Part shown: positions 26,003 through 34,193 of the stretch, in pieces
Layout: the number at the start of each line of letters is the position of its first letter
Position numbering within the stretch: the first letter of the stretch is position 1
Source of the DNA: Shinella daejeonensis
Lineage (GTDB): Bacteria; Pseudomonadota; Alphaproteobacteria; Rhizobiales; Rhizobiaceae
Reading direction: 5' to 3'
DNA: 64,000 nucleotides
NCBI RefSeq assembly: GCF_024281235.1
Contig: NZ_JAHWXY010000006.1
Span: 1-64,000, forward strand
Position numbers and translations under genes: made by a program
Notes under the pieces: model-generated
Database searches by the model: none
What the model was told of the DNA's origin: nothing
Seen by the model: the letters and a program-made list of their open reading frames with translations, nothing else

Positions 26003-26380
26003 ATGGACTGTGACGCACTTCGGGACGACCAGTGGGAACGGATCAAGAGCTTCGTGCCGGGCGGCACCAAAGGCAAACGCGGCCCGCGCACCGACAATCG
26101 GAAGTTCCTCGACGCGCTGTTGTGGATGGCTCGATCTGGTGGGCGTTGGCGCGACCTGCCGGAGCGACTGGGCGACTATCGCTCGGTGAAGCGACGCTAC
26201 TATCGCTGGATCGAGATGGGCGTACTGGATGACATGCTGGAAACGCTGGCCCATGAAGCCGATCTGGAATGGCTGATGATCGACAGTACCATCGTGCGCG
26301 CCCACCAGCACGCCGCTGGCGCGCGCAAGGCTAAAGGGGGGCGGATGCCCAGGGCCTGGGTCGGTCTCGCGGCGGCTTGA
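26003..26380 (+). CDS. IS5-family transposase, N-terminal frame (orfA)
   Basis: 125 codons. Contains the IS5 N-terminal DUF4096-like domain (LRDDQWERIKSFVPG, SGGRWRDLPERLGDYRSVKR) and the first catalytic Asp in WLMIDSTIVRAHQHAAG. The frame after about 26333 (PRAWVGLAAA) is not transposase-like, and the normal continuation RSRGGLSTKIHA lies in the -1 frame. The element therefore uses a -1 slip on AAAGGGGGGC (26333-26342) to make the full enzyme. Confidence 0.88.
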   Translation: MDCDALRDDQWERIKSFVPGGTKGKRGPRTDNRKFLDALLWMARSGGRWRDLPERLGDYRSVKRRYYRWIEMGVLDDMLETLAHEADLEWLMIDSTIVRAHQHAAGARKAKGGRMPRAWVGLAAA

Positions 26381-26763
26381 GCACCAAGATCCATGCCGCT
26401 ACCGAGGCGCTCGGACTTCCCGTCCGACTGATCAGCTCGCCCGGTCAGCGCAACGACATCGCGTTTGCCCATGACCTGATCGACGGTATCGAGGCCGAGG
26501 CGACCCTCGCCGACAAGGGATACGATGCCGACCATCTCGCCAACAGGATTGCTGAAAACGGCACCGCCGTCGTCATCCCGCCCAAGCGCAACCGCAAGCT
26601 CCAGCGCACATACGACACCGATCTCTACAAGGAACGCAACCGCATCGAGCGCTTCTTCAGCAAGCTCAAGCACTTCCGCCGCGTCGCAACCCGCTACGAC
26701 AAGCTGCTCGCCAACTTCATGGGCTTCGTCAAACTCGCCGCAATCGCTATCTGGCTCAGATAG
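26377..26763 (+). CDS. IS5-family transposase, C-terminal frame (orfB, made by -1 frameshift)
   Basis: The frame is open from 26335 to the TAG at 26761-26763; the TTG at 26377 is only the first possible start. It carries the second catalytic Asp in TLADKGYDADH and the R-x3-E-x6-K catalytic Glu region in ERNRIERFFSKLKHFRRVAT. Joined to orfA at the G-run it gives a complete DDE transposase of about 253 residues. A separately made orfB would lack the first Asp and be inactive. Confidence 0.85.
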   Translation: MSTKIHAATEALGLPVRLISSPGQRNDIAFAHDLIDGIEAEATLADKGYDADHLANRIAENGTAVVIPPKRNRKLQRTYDTDLYKERNRIERFFSKLKHFRRVATRYDKLLANFMGFVKLAAIAIWLR

Positions 26764-26784
26764 TTAAATCGTCACCACGACCTA
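26764..26784 (-). repeat. Right terminal inverted repeat of the IS element (with TA target)
   Basis: Exact reverse complement of 25922-25942. Its outermost bases CTA (26782-26784) supply the TAG stop of the reverse-strand hydrolase gene. Confidence 0.9.
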
Positions 26785-28524
26785 AAGCGACGAGAGCGCC
26801 GCGCAGAGCTTCTGCCGCAACGCCGCCTGCGCGGCGAGCGGCGTCATGTTGTGGTCGGCCTGCGCGATGGTCTCGAGCCGCACATGGCGGAAGGCGCGAA
26901 GACCCTGCCGCTTCCGTCCGAAATAAAGAGCGATCTGCTCCAGGCTCTCATCGCCCTCGCTGGACAGCATGAAGACCGGGATCGCGCGGCGATCGAGTTC
27001 CCGGAACATCCGGTGGCACTCCGCGCGGAAACGGGCATATTTGGATATGCCCGGAAAGAAGGGCGCAAGACCATGCGAAACGCGGGTCACGGCGTGCTGG
27101 GCGAAGCCCCGCAGGACCGCCCGGACATTGACCTGGCCCTTCAGCAGACGCCGGAACGTTTCGGCATCCCTGAGGCGGCGGCTGTATTCACCGACGGAGC
27201 GCGGGCCCATACGCGAGACGTCGTCCAGACTTTCCGCCGGATCCCAGATCAAACGAAGCTGGTTGACGAGCGCCACCGCGCGGATACGGGGATCGCGGAC
27301 CGCAGCATGTAACGCGGTATAGGCGCCGCTGCATCGCCCGACGACGACGGGATAGCCGGGGCAGACGACGGCAAGATGGTCGAGCGCCGCCGAAACATCG
27401 CGGATCGGCCCTTCCGTATAGAGAACCTGCTCGGGATCACCGGCGACGGCCGGGCTGTCGCCGATGTTGGAGAAATCGAAGCGCAGCGACGGAATGCCGA
27501 GGCGGGCGAGATCCCGCGCGATCGCGACCCCGCTGCGCGCCCAGCCGCCGTGATGGTCGTAACCGGAATTGAGGAGCAGCGCGACCGACCGGTCGGCGGC
27601 GGCCGCACCGGTGGAGACCGGCCGGCAGAGGATGCCGAAGAGCGGGGCTTCCGGTCTGAAAACGACGCCCTCCTCCTGAAACTCCGCTCCGGTTATCCGC
27701 GTCTCGGGATTACGGACGGCGGGCATCGGGCCATTCATCGTTTCGGGAAAGGCGTCCGTTGCAAAGGCCGCAATGCCCTCGATCACGCTCCGCCGCACCC
27801 GGGAGGCCGTCGGATTCTCCATCAGCTTGTCATAACCATCGAACGGCTGCGTGGTGACCGGATGGCCGGCGGCCGCCCGCTGATCCGCCAGTTCCCGGTC
27901 GGTGGCAACCGCTTCGCGCGCGACGACGAGATGCGGTATGATCCGCCCCGGACCGTTGCCGTCGAGGCGGGCCGTCTTCAGCGCTTCGGCGACATCCGGC
28001 GCAAGCACGAGGCCGCCGATGGTCACCTGCCCCTTCAGGTCGGGATCGTCGGCAAGGCCGAGCCCCGCCAGAACCACCTTCGCCCGGATGCCGGTTTCGC
28101 GCAGGAGTTTGCGCCCGTTCACGACCGGCGCGGCGAGGATCAGTCCGGCCGCATCCTCGCGCCGGGCGGCGAGCGTATCGGCGACCAGCGCGCCGGTCCC
28201 CAGACCGAACAGCGCCACCCGGTCGCATCCGGAAAGCGCCCGCAGGCGATCGCAGGCGGCGTCGGCCGCATCCGTCCAGGCCGCAAGACCGCCCCCGTCC
28301 GGCCCGTCGAGAGAATCCACCGTGCCGGGATAGTCGAAGCGCAGGACCGCAAAGCCCGCTTCCGCCAGCGCCTCGGCCAGCAGGCGCAGGAATTTCCGCG
28401 TGCAAAGCTCGTCGAACCCCCAGCTCCGGCACAGGACGACGCCCGTCGTCCGAGGGGCCTGATCCACAGGCAGCGTCAGGTGGCCGGCGCAGCCACCAAA
28501 GGCGATGGGCAGGGTTTTCGGCAT
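26782..28524 (-). CDS. Two-domain alpha/beta hydrolase of a polysaccharide locus
   Basis: 580 residues made of two alpha/beta-hydrolase domains in tandem. Domain 1 (about 1-250) has an oxyanion region VVLCRSWGFDELCTRKFLRL and an elbow GLGTG at 107-111, where the nucleophile position is Gly. Domain 2 (about 280-580) has LLLNSGYDHHGGWARSGVAI, DFSNIGDSP and an elbow GRCSG at 396-400 with Cys398 in the nucleophile position; a late DHNM may supply the His. Such proteins occur in exopolysaccharide and exosortase clusters with unknown substrates. Last gene of the GT2-flippase-hydrolase operon, 3 bp after the flippase. The IS element abuts its stop but leaves it intact. Confidence 0.75.
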   Translation of the reverse strand: MPKTLPIAFGGCAGHLTLPVDQAPRTTGVVLCRSWGFDELCTRKFLRLLAEALAEAGFAVLRFDYPGTVDSLDGPDGGGLAAWTDAADAACDRLRALSGCDRVALFGLGTGALVADTLAARREDAAGLILAAPVVNGRKLLRETGIRAKVVLAGLGLADDPDLKGQVTIGGLVLAPDVAEALKTARLDGNGPGRIIPHLVVAREAVATDRELADQRAAAGHPVTTQPFDGYDKLMENPTASRVRRSVIEGIAAFATDAFPETMNGPMPAVRNPETRITGAEFQEEGVVFRPEAPLFGILCRPVSTGAAAADRSVALLLNSGYDHHGGWARSGVAIARDLARLGIPSLRFDFSNIGDSPAVAGDPEQVLYTEGPIRDVSAALDHLAVVCPGYPVVVGRCSGAYTALHAAVRDPRIRAVALVNQLRLIWDPAESLDDVSRMGPRSVGEYSRRLRDAETFRRLLKGQVNVRAVLRGFAQHAVTRVSHGLAPFFPGISKYARFRAECHRMFRELDRRAIPVFMLSSEGDESLEQIALYFGRKRQGLRAFRHVRLETIAQADHNMTPLAAQAALRQKLCAALSSL

Positions 28525-28527
28525 CGG

Positions 28528-30168
28528 CTAGCTCTTGCTCCGGGCAGGCGTTGCGACCAGCAGCGTCATCGCGTGATAGATATAATGCGCCAATCGTTCG
28601 GGCATCCGGCCGGGAAGGTTGGAGACCAGCGCTTCCACATCGTCGCGCGGGATCACCCGCAGCACGCGTAACGCCAGCACATAGGTGAGCGCTCCCGCCG
28701 ACACGGCGAGCATGAGGCCGCCAAAGCCGCCGACTTCCACGAGGACCGCATAGGCTGAAAGACTGCACAGGAGAGCGGCGAAGGCGATCAGAAGCAGATC
28801 GACGAGATTGAGCGGAACCGCCAGCTGCCGCCAGCAGAAAACGGCAAGCCAGGCAAGCCAGACACCGTGAACGGCCGCACGCGCCCAGGCCGCCGCAAGC
28901 CCGCCGCCCCAGGGCACCGTAACCGCGAAGATCGCAAGCGAAAGGATCGCGATGACCGGCGATGCGCGGAGGAAGAAATCACTGCGCTCACAGGCTCCGA
29001 TGACGCCCGAGGGAACGCCGCTGAAGGCTGTGAGGCAGGCAAACGCCAACAGCACCTGCGCCATCGGCACCGCCTCGCGGAATTCCTCGCCGAACAGGAG
29101 CGGCAACAGGGTTCCCATGATCGCCGCGCCGCCGAAGCAGATCGGCAGCACGAGAAGGGCGAGCCAGCGCATGATCCGGTGATAGGTGCGCCGCACGCGC
29201 GGCCGGTCGCCATTGTCGTGATGCCGGCCGAGATGCGGTGTCATCGCCCCCAGCATCTGGGCGGGAAGCTGCACGACGAGGCCGGCCAGCGTGAGGCCGG
29301 CGGCATAATGGCCGATTTCGGTCGTCGCGAAATAGAAGCCGAGAAAGAACAGTTCGACCCGTGTCCAGATGAACAGGCCGATAACCGAGGAGATCCAGCT
29401 GTTGCGCCCGAATTCCCGCATCTTGCCGGTAATCACCACCTCCGGCGCAGGTTTGCGGGAGGCATATTGATACAATCTCAGCGCCTGCGGCAGGTGCCGG
29501 CCGACGTGACCGACGAGCGCGCCGGCGACACCGTAGAAATAGCCTCCGATGGCGATCAGCGGGATTTGCAGCAGGCAGCCGAAGAAGATGTATTTCGTCG
29601 TTTCCGCAAAGCGGTTCAGGCCACGCGAGACGGAATCGGTGACGGCGGCCAGCATATAGATCAGGAACAGAACGGCCGTCATCACCCAGGTGGAGGGCAT
29701 ATGGTCGGTCTTCGCACCGCTTGCCTGGAGCCAGGCCGCATAGGCGAGCAGCCCCAGCACGGAAAGCGCCGTCGGCAGCGCGAAATAGGGCGCAAGCCGC
29801 CGCGTGAGACCGCCGCCCGGATTTCCGGGGCGGTCATAGGTCTGTATATAGCGTAGCAGCACGTTCGGAACCCCGAGCGCCGTGACGATCGCGCCGGTCG
29901 TCACCACGAAAAGCGCGAAGGTCACCTCGCCCGTTCCTTCCGGCCCCAGAAGCCGCGCGACGATGATGCTGCTAATGAAGCCGGAAAGCAGTGACATCAG
30001 GCCCGCAATGGTGCTGAACGCCGATGAGCTGATGAAACCCGCCATTGTCTTGTCGCGCCCTATCAAAATCCAGGCAGCCGAGGCCCGGGGACCGTCCTGA
30101 TCCATCGGCGCCGATTGTCTGTCGGCGCCGCCGTTCCTGCCGGGGTCTTTGCGACCGTCGACAGGCAT
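28528..30168 (-). CDS. Polysaccharide flippase (Wzx/MATE-like, oligosaccharide transporter)
   Basis: About 14 hydrophobic helices over up to 546 residues. The membrane part begins at FISSSAFSTIAGLMSLLSGF, with IIVARLLGPEGTGEVTFALF, the usual start of polysaccharide-biosynthesis flippases. It would turn lipid-linked repeat units across the inner membrane. The start is uncertain: ATG at 30168 (longest), 30105 or 30045; none has a strong ribosome-binding site, and the last sits just before helix 1. Encoded between a glycosyltransferase and the hydrolase, all on one strand. Confidence 0.85.
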   Translation of the reverse strand: MPVDGRKDPGRNGGADRQSAPMDQDGPRASAAWILIGRDKTMAGFISSSAFSTIAGLMSLLSGFISSIIVARLLGPEGTGEVTFALFVVTTGAIVTALGVPNVLLRYIQTYDRPGNPGGGLTRRLAPYFALPTALSVLGLLAYAAWLQASGAKTDHMPSTWVMTAVLFLIYMLAAVTDSVSRGLNRFAETTKYIFFGCLLQIPLIAIGGYFYGVAGALVGHVGRHLPQALRLYQYASRKPAPEVVITGKMREFGRNSWISSVIGLFIWTRVELFFLGFYFATTEIGHYAAGLTLAGLVVQLPAQMLGAMTPHLGRHHDNGDRPRVRRTYHRIMRWLALLVLPICFGGAAIMGTLLPLLFGEEFREAVPMAQVLLAFACLTAFSGVPSGVIGACERSDFFLRASPVIAILSLAIFAVTVPWGGGLAAAWARAAVHGVWLAWLAVFCWRQLAVPLNLVDLLLIAFAALLCSLSAYAVLVEVGGFGGLMLAVSAGALTYVLALRVLRVIPRDDVEALVSNLPGRMPERLAHYIYHAMTLLVATPARSKS

Positions 30169-30296
30169 TACGGAAGAAACGGGACAGCTTTAATGCGCCA
30201 TCCCTTTATTTTCATGTAATTTCGAGCATAAAATTACGGCGCATTCGCAAGGAAACAAATCACTGCGTATTCGCAGGGAAGCAGCACTTGCGCGCC

Positions 30297-31220
30297 CTAT
30301 CCGCTTCCAAGCAGCCGCACGATCATCTTGCGGCGCACGACGGGCTCGGTGAGAACGAGCTTCATCAGGCCGAGATAATCACGCTTCGCGCGCGCACGAT
30401 GGAACAGGCCGATCGGCGCCTTGGCGCGCAGATCGGAAAGACGCAGATCGAAGGCCGCCCGCTCCTCCTCGCCGAGACGATCGCCGATCTCGACGCGCAG
30501 TTCCTCAAGCGCCGCGATGAGCGGCCGCATATCGGCCGTGCTGCGTGAATGGGGCGACGCGCCCCGGCTGATCGCGCCGACCGGCGTCACATAGATGTAG
30601 AGCGGCTCGTCGACGTAGAAGGCGCGGCCTCCGGCGGCCAGGACGCGAAGGTTGAACAGGAGGTCTTCTCCCGCCCGGACGTCCTCGCGATAGGAGATGC
30701 CATGGCGGCGGAGAAAATCCGTCCGCACGATCGGCTGGAGATATCCGAAATCATGCCGGTCGGCGGCCTGCGGCAGCATGAAGTCACAGAAGGTCAGATA
30801 GCGGTCGGAAAGGCCGCTATAGACCGCACCGGTCTCGACATCCGCCATCGCATCGAAAGCCATCAGATTGTCGGCGATGAAGTCCGCCCCGCCGGCATGT
30901 TCGAGCAGGCGCGAAAGACGGTTCGGCCGCCAGAAATCATCGGCGTCGAGAAGGGCCACCCATTGCCCGCAAGCGGCGCGGAAGCCCACGTTGCGCGCCG
31001 GCGACGGCCCCTGGTTGCGGGACTGGCGAAAAAGACGCACCCGTGCGTCGCCGGCAAAGGCGCGCTCCACCTCCTCCGGCGTGCCGTCCGTCGATCCGTC
31101 GTCGATTACGAGGACCTCGACCGGAACGGCGTCCTGGGCAAGCGCGCTCTTCACCGAGCCCACAATACAATCCCGGGTGTTGAAACAGGGAACAACCACG
31201 GATACCAGGGGCGTCGTCAT
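30297..31220 (-). CDS. Family 2 glycosyltransferase
   Basis: 307 residues. GT-A fold motifs: PLVSVVVPCFNTRDCIVGSV, VLVIDDGSTDGTPEEV, RNQGPSPARNVGF and the DXD-type metal site VALLDADDFWRPNRL. ED in REDVRAGEDLLFNLRVL is the likely catalytic region of inverting GT2 enzymes. Sugar donor and acceptor cannot be deduced. ATG 31220 is preferred over a TTG 12 bp upstream. First gene of the leftward polysaccharide operon, divergent from a polysaccharide deacetylase. Confidence 0.92.
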   Translation of the reverse strand: MTTPLVSVVVPCFNTRDCIVGSVKSALAQDAVPVEVLVIDDGSTDGTPEEVERAFAGDARVRLFRQSRNQGPSPARNVGFRAACGQWVALLDADDFWRPNRLSRLLEHAGGADFIADNLMAFDAMADVETGAVYSGLSDRYLTFCDFMLPQAADRHDFGYLQPIVRTDFLRRHGISYREDVRAGEDLLFNLRVLAAGGRAFYVDEPLYIYVTPVGAISRGASPHSRSTADMRPLIAALEELRVEIGDRLGEEERAAFDLRLSDLRAKAPIGLFHRARAKRDYLGLMKLVLTEPVVRRKMIVRLLGSG

Positions 31221-31325
31221 GAGGCTATCCAATTACAATGCCCGGACAAATAAGGAATGATTCATTTCTTTTTCGTAAACTGCACCGGCAACCAAAGATT
31301 GCTTCAACCAAAAGCACGTCAACCT

Positions 31326-32441
31326 ATGCCGTATCTTCTGGACAACATCCAGCGTCTGGTCCGCGACCTGAAATCCGAACCGCTCCCGGCCCTGCCCGGC
31401 CGGCTCGCCGCGATCGTCCGGCCGAAACTGATACGGCTGTGGGAGGAAGCCGCGCATCGCAGCCGCCTCGGATCGTTGCTCGCCCGGCCCTATACCGGCA
31501 AGGGCGTCGTGCTAATGTTTCATGAAGTTCATTCGAATGTGGATGCGGAATTGCGCACGGGCTGCGGCATCGGGCAGACCGCGCGGATCATCAGGGCGGT
31601 GCGGGCGGCCGGCCGCGACATCGTGACGATCGATGAAGGGCTGCGCCGGCTTGCCGAACCGGACAGCCGGCCCTTCGCGCTGCTGACATTCGACGACGGC
31701 TATCTCGACAACCGGGATAACGCCCTGCCATTGCTCGAACAGGCGGAAGCCCCCATGACGATCTTCGTGCCGACGGAGATGATCACGCGGGAGATTTACG
31801 CCTGGTGGCTTGCCCTGCGCGAAATGGTCAAGAGCAATGACATGGTGGACGTCTCAGCCATGGAACGCCGCTTCTCCTGCGGCGATTTCGCCAGCAAGGC
31901 GGCCGCCATCCGGCAGGTCACCCTTTGGGTGGGAACCGACCAGGCAAGAGCCGAGGCTCTCGCACCGACCTTCGCGCGCTATCGCATGGATATTCCCGCA
32001 CTCGTCGACCGTTACGTCATGAGCGAAGAACAGCTTCGCGACTTCTCCCGCCATCCGCTGGTCACCGTGGGCGGCCATACGCGCAGCCACCGTTTCCTGA
32101 CGGGACTGGACGAAGCGGACGCGCGCGCGGAACTCCAGTCCAACAAGTCCTATCTGGAACGCCTGCTCGACCGTCCGGTCGACCATGTCGCCTATCCCTA
32201 CGGCAGCGCCGGAGCCTGCGGGGAAAGGGAGGCGGCGCTTGCCGCGGAAGCCGGCTTTCGCACCGGTTTCACCACGCGACCGGGCCATCTCTTCGCCAGC
32301 CATCTGGAGCACCGCCACCTCCTGCCCCGCATCGACATCGGCTATGCGCCGCAAAGCGCCTCGGCGCTGGCAAGCCGGCTCAACGGCCTCCATCGTCTCC
32401 TGTCGGCCGGTTTCGTCCATCCGGTCGCAACGCTTTCCTGA
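31326..32441 (+). CDS. Polysaccharide deacetylase family protein (NodB homology)
   Basis: 371 residues. NodB/CE4 motifs: KGVVLMFHEVH, LLTFDDGYLDN (motif 1 with the two Asp), GGHTRSHRFL (motif 2, metal His) and VAYPYGSAG (motif 3). No signal peptide, so it may act in the cytoplasm on sugars or lipid-linked intermediates. The frame is open from 31257, but that ATG has the SD directly attached. MPYLLDNIQRLV at 31326 is the more natural start. It is divergent from the glycosyltransferase and probably belongs to the same polysaccharide system. Confidence 0.87.
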   Translation: MPYLLDNIQRLVRDLKSEPLPALPGRLAAIVRPKLIRLWEEAAHRSRLGSLLARPYTGKGVVLMFHEVHSNVDAELRTGCGIGQTARIIRAVRAAGRDIVTIDEGLRRLAEPDSRPFALLTFDDGYLDNRDNALPLLEQAEAPMTIFVPTEMITREIYAWWLALREMVKSNDMVDVSAMERRFSCGDFASKAAAIRQVTLWVGTDQARAEALAPTFARYRMDIPALVDRYVMSEEQLRDFSRHPLVTVGGHTRSHRFLTGLDEADARAELQSNKSYLERLLDRPVDHVAYPYGSAGACGEREAALAAEAGFRTGFTTRPGHLFASHLEHRHLLPRIDIGYAPQSASALASRLNGLHRLLSAGFVHPVATLS

Positions 32442-32464
32442 AGGCGGCGTCACCCCGGACGGCA

Positions 32465-33112
32465 TCAATCCGTGACGATCAGGTCCATGGGAATGTCATG
32501 CGGCTGGGGGTAGATGGTGGGCAGCCGGCTTTTCACATAGCCGACACCGATCTTCAGCGGGTCTCCCGGCAGAACAGCAAGCGTGCGATCATAAAAGCCG
32601 CCGCCATAGCCGAGGCGATATCTCTCTTCGTCGAAACCCACCACCGGCGCGACGACGACATGCGGGTGGACGACGGCTCCCTGCGCCGGAACGAGGATAT
32701 CCCACACGCCGCGCTCCAGCGGATCACCGGGAGCCCAGAGGCGGAATTCGAGGGGCTGCTTTTTCTCGATCACCACGGGAAGGGCGATCCGCCCCCCGGC
32801 GCCCATGACGCGGATGGCCCAGTCGCGCAGGTCCGGCTCGCCGCGGAACGGCCAGTAGATACCGAAGATGCGGCCGACCGGCAGCGGGATGACGGCGTCG
32901 AGCCCGGCGGCAATCCGCGCGGCGCTCGCCTGCCGCTCGTCGACCGTCAGATCGAAGCGTTCGTCGATCAGCCGCTTGCGCTCGTCCTTGCGCCAGGGTG
33001 CGACCTCCGCCCAGGGGGCGGTCCTTCGTTCCGCCATGCGGAAATCCGCCGACAGTTCATGCATGAGGCAGGGCGGCGAAGAAAGGCCGGGAAACTCGGG
33101 ATCGTCTGACAT
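32465..33112 (-). CDS. 5-formyltetrahydrofolate cyclo-ligase family protein
   Basis: 215 residues. Converts 5-formyl-THF to 5,10-methenyl-THF with ATP. The family signature RLGYGGGFYDRTLAVL is complete, preceded by APVVGFDEERYR; the N-terminal WRKDERKRLIDER corresponds to the ATP-binding basic segment. Compared with E. coli YgfA there is an extra N-terminal stretch with MHELSADFRMAERRTAPWAE, seen in many rhizobial members. ATG 33112 was chosen, with GAGG close upstream. Divergent from lysR. Confidence 0.9.
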   Translation of the reverse strand: MSDDPEFPGLSSPPCLMHELSADFRMAERRTAPWAEVAPWRKDERKRLIDERFDLTVDERQASAARIAAGLDAVIPLPVGRIFGIYWPFRGEPDLRDWAIRVMGAGGRIALPVVIEKKQPLEFRLWAPGDPLERGVWDILVPAQGAVVHPHVVVAPVVGFDEERYRLGYGGGFYDRTLAVLPGDPLKIGVGYVKSRLPTIYPQPHDIPMDLIVTD

Positions 33113-33163
33113 TTCCTCACTCTGCGCGACGGCAGGTCCCAATGCAAAGAGAATTAAATACGA

Positions 33164-33185
33164 TATAATAACAAAAAAATTGCAC
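33164..33185 (+). promoter_or_regulatory. lysR promoter -10 element and overlapping repeat copy 1
   Basis: A perfect TATAAT at 33164-33169 is followed at once by AACAAAAAAATTGCAC (33170-33185). The latter recurs exactly, inverted, at 34066-34081 after lysR. A regulator bound here would sit on the lysR start region, as expected for autorepression. The -35 is poor. Confidence 0.45.
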
Positions 33186-33207
33186 TCTTCGCGTTGAAAG
33201 GCAGGAC

Positions 33208-34059
33208 ATGGATATCGACCGGGCCCGAACCTTCCTCGAAATCGTCCATACCGGCAGCTTCCTCAAGGCGGCCGAGCGGCTGCATGTCACCCAGACGACG
33301 GTCAGCGCGCGCGTCCGTACGCTGGAGGAAGCGCTGGGGCGACAACTCTTCCACCGCACCCGCAACGGCGCGTCGCTGACCCCGGCCGGCCGGGAATTCG
33401 AGCGTTTCGCGCAATCCTTCGTGCAGGTCTGGGAGCGGGCGCGCCAACAGCTCACCGTCCCGCCCGGGCGCACCAGCATGGTGGCCGCCGGCGGCGAGAT
33501 CAACCTGTGGAATCCCTTGCTGCTCGACTGGCTGGTCTGGATGAAGACGGAGCGTCCGCAGATCGCCATCGACGCCCGGGTCGGCGTGGCGGACCAGTTG
33601 CTGGAGCAATTGCGCACCGGTGTGCTCGACCTTGCCGTTCTCTATGCGCCGAGGCTGATGCCCGGTTTCCGGGTGGAACTGGTCGAGGAGGAGGAACTCG
33701 TGCTGGTGCGCTCGACCGTCGGGCAGGCGGGGGAAACCGATTACGTGCGGGTCGATTGGGGACCGCAGTTTCCCGCCCCGCGCGGGCTTGGGGCAGCGGC
33801 CTTCGGCGAGCCCGCATTGCAGGTCGATCTCGGCCTTCTCGGTCTCCACTATATCCTGCGCGCCGGCGGCATGGGCTATTTCCGCAAGGGGGCCGTCCTG
33901 CCCCATATCGAGGCCGGCGAACTGGAACGGGTGGAGGGCGCACCGGATTTCACCTATCCGGCCTATGCCGTCTATCCGGAAGCCGCCGAGGGACGCGCGG
34001 ACGTGCAGGAGGCGCTGCACGGTCTGAAACAGGTCGCCCGGCCCTTTCCCGTCCGGTGA
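33208..34059 (+). CDS. LysR family transcriptional regulator (probably acts on metB)
   Basis: 283 residues. The HTH is MDIDRARTFLEIVHTGSFLK, AAERLHVTQTTVSARVRTLE, EALGRQLFHRTRN. The ligand domain starts near residue 90. The gene precedes metB on the same strand with a 134-bp spacer that carries a palindrome and a repeat of the lysR promoter sequence. The inducer is unknown; regulation of methionine or sulfur metabolism is an inference from position only. Confidence 0.9.
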   Translation: MDIDRARTFLEIVHTGSFLKAAERLHVTQTTVSARVRTLEEALGRQLFHRTRNGASLTPAGREFERFAQSFVQVWERARQQLTVPPGRTSMVAAGGEINLWNPLLLDWLVWMKTERPQIAIDARVGVADQLLEQLRTGVLDLAVLYAPRLMPGFRVELVEEEELVLVRSTVGQAGETDYVRVDWGPQFPAPRGLGAAAFGEPALQVDLGLLGLHYILRAGGMGYFRKGAVLPHIEAGELERVEGAPDFTYPAYAVYPEAAEGRADVQEALHGLKQVARPFPVR

Positions 34060-34065
34060 AGCCAT

Positions 34066-34093
34066 GTGCAATTTTTTTGTTGTGAGCCAACAA
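34066..34093. promoter_or_regulatory. Repeat copy 2 and palindrome between lysR and metB
   Basis: GTGCAATTTTTTTGTT (34066-34081) is the exact reverse complement of 33170-33185. It overlaps the palindrome TTGTTG-N5-CAACAA at 34077-34093, which fits the T-N11-A type LysR box. Likely operator for metB. Confidence 0.5.
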
Positions 34094-34193
34094 TATCATT
34101 CGTTTGTCTGGCTTCGAAACAACCGTCAATAGTCTCGCCCGACTGAAACATCCGGCCTTTCCGGCCGAAAATGCGGCGCGCGCGGGGCAGGAC

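Larger units (their letters stand above)
25924..26782 (+). mobile_element. IS5-family insertion sequence (IS427-like, two-frame transposase)
   Basis: About 859 bp bounded by perfect terminal inverted repeats. The complementary ends cover 25922-25942 and 26764-26784, 21 bp if the flanking TA is counted. The outer sequence is GGTCGTGGTGACGATTTAA. A TA at each side (25922-25923 and 26783-26784) is the probable target duplication. The transposase is encoded in two frames joined by a -1 shift at a run of six G. Both parts are intact, so the copy looks recent and possibly active. Confidence 0.9.
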
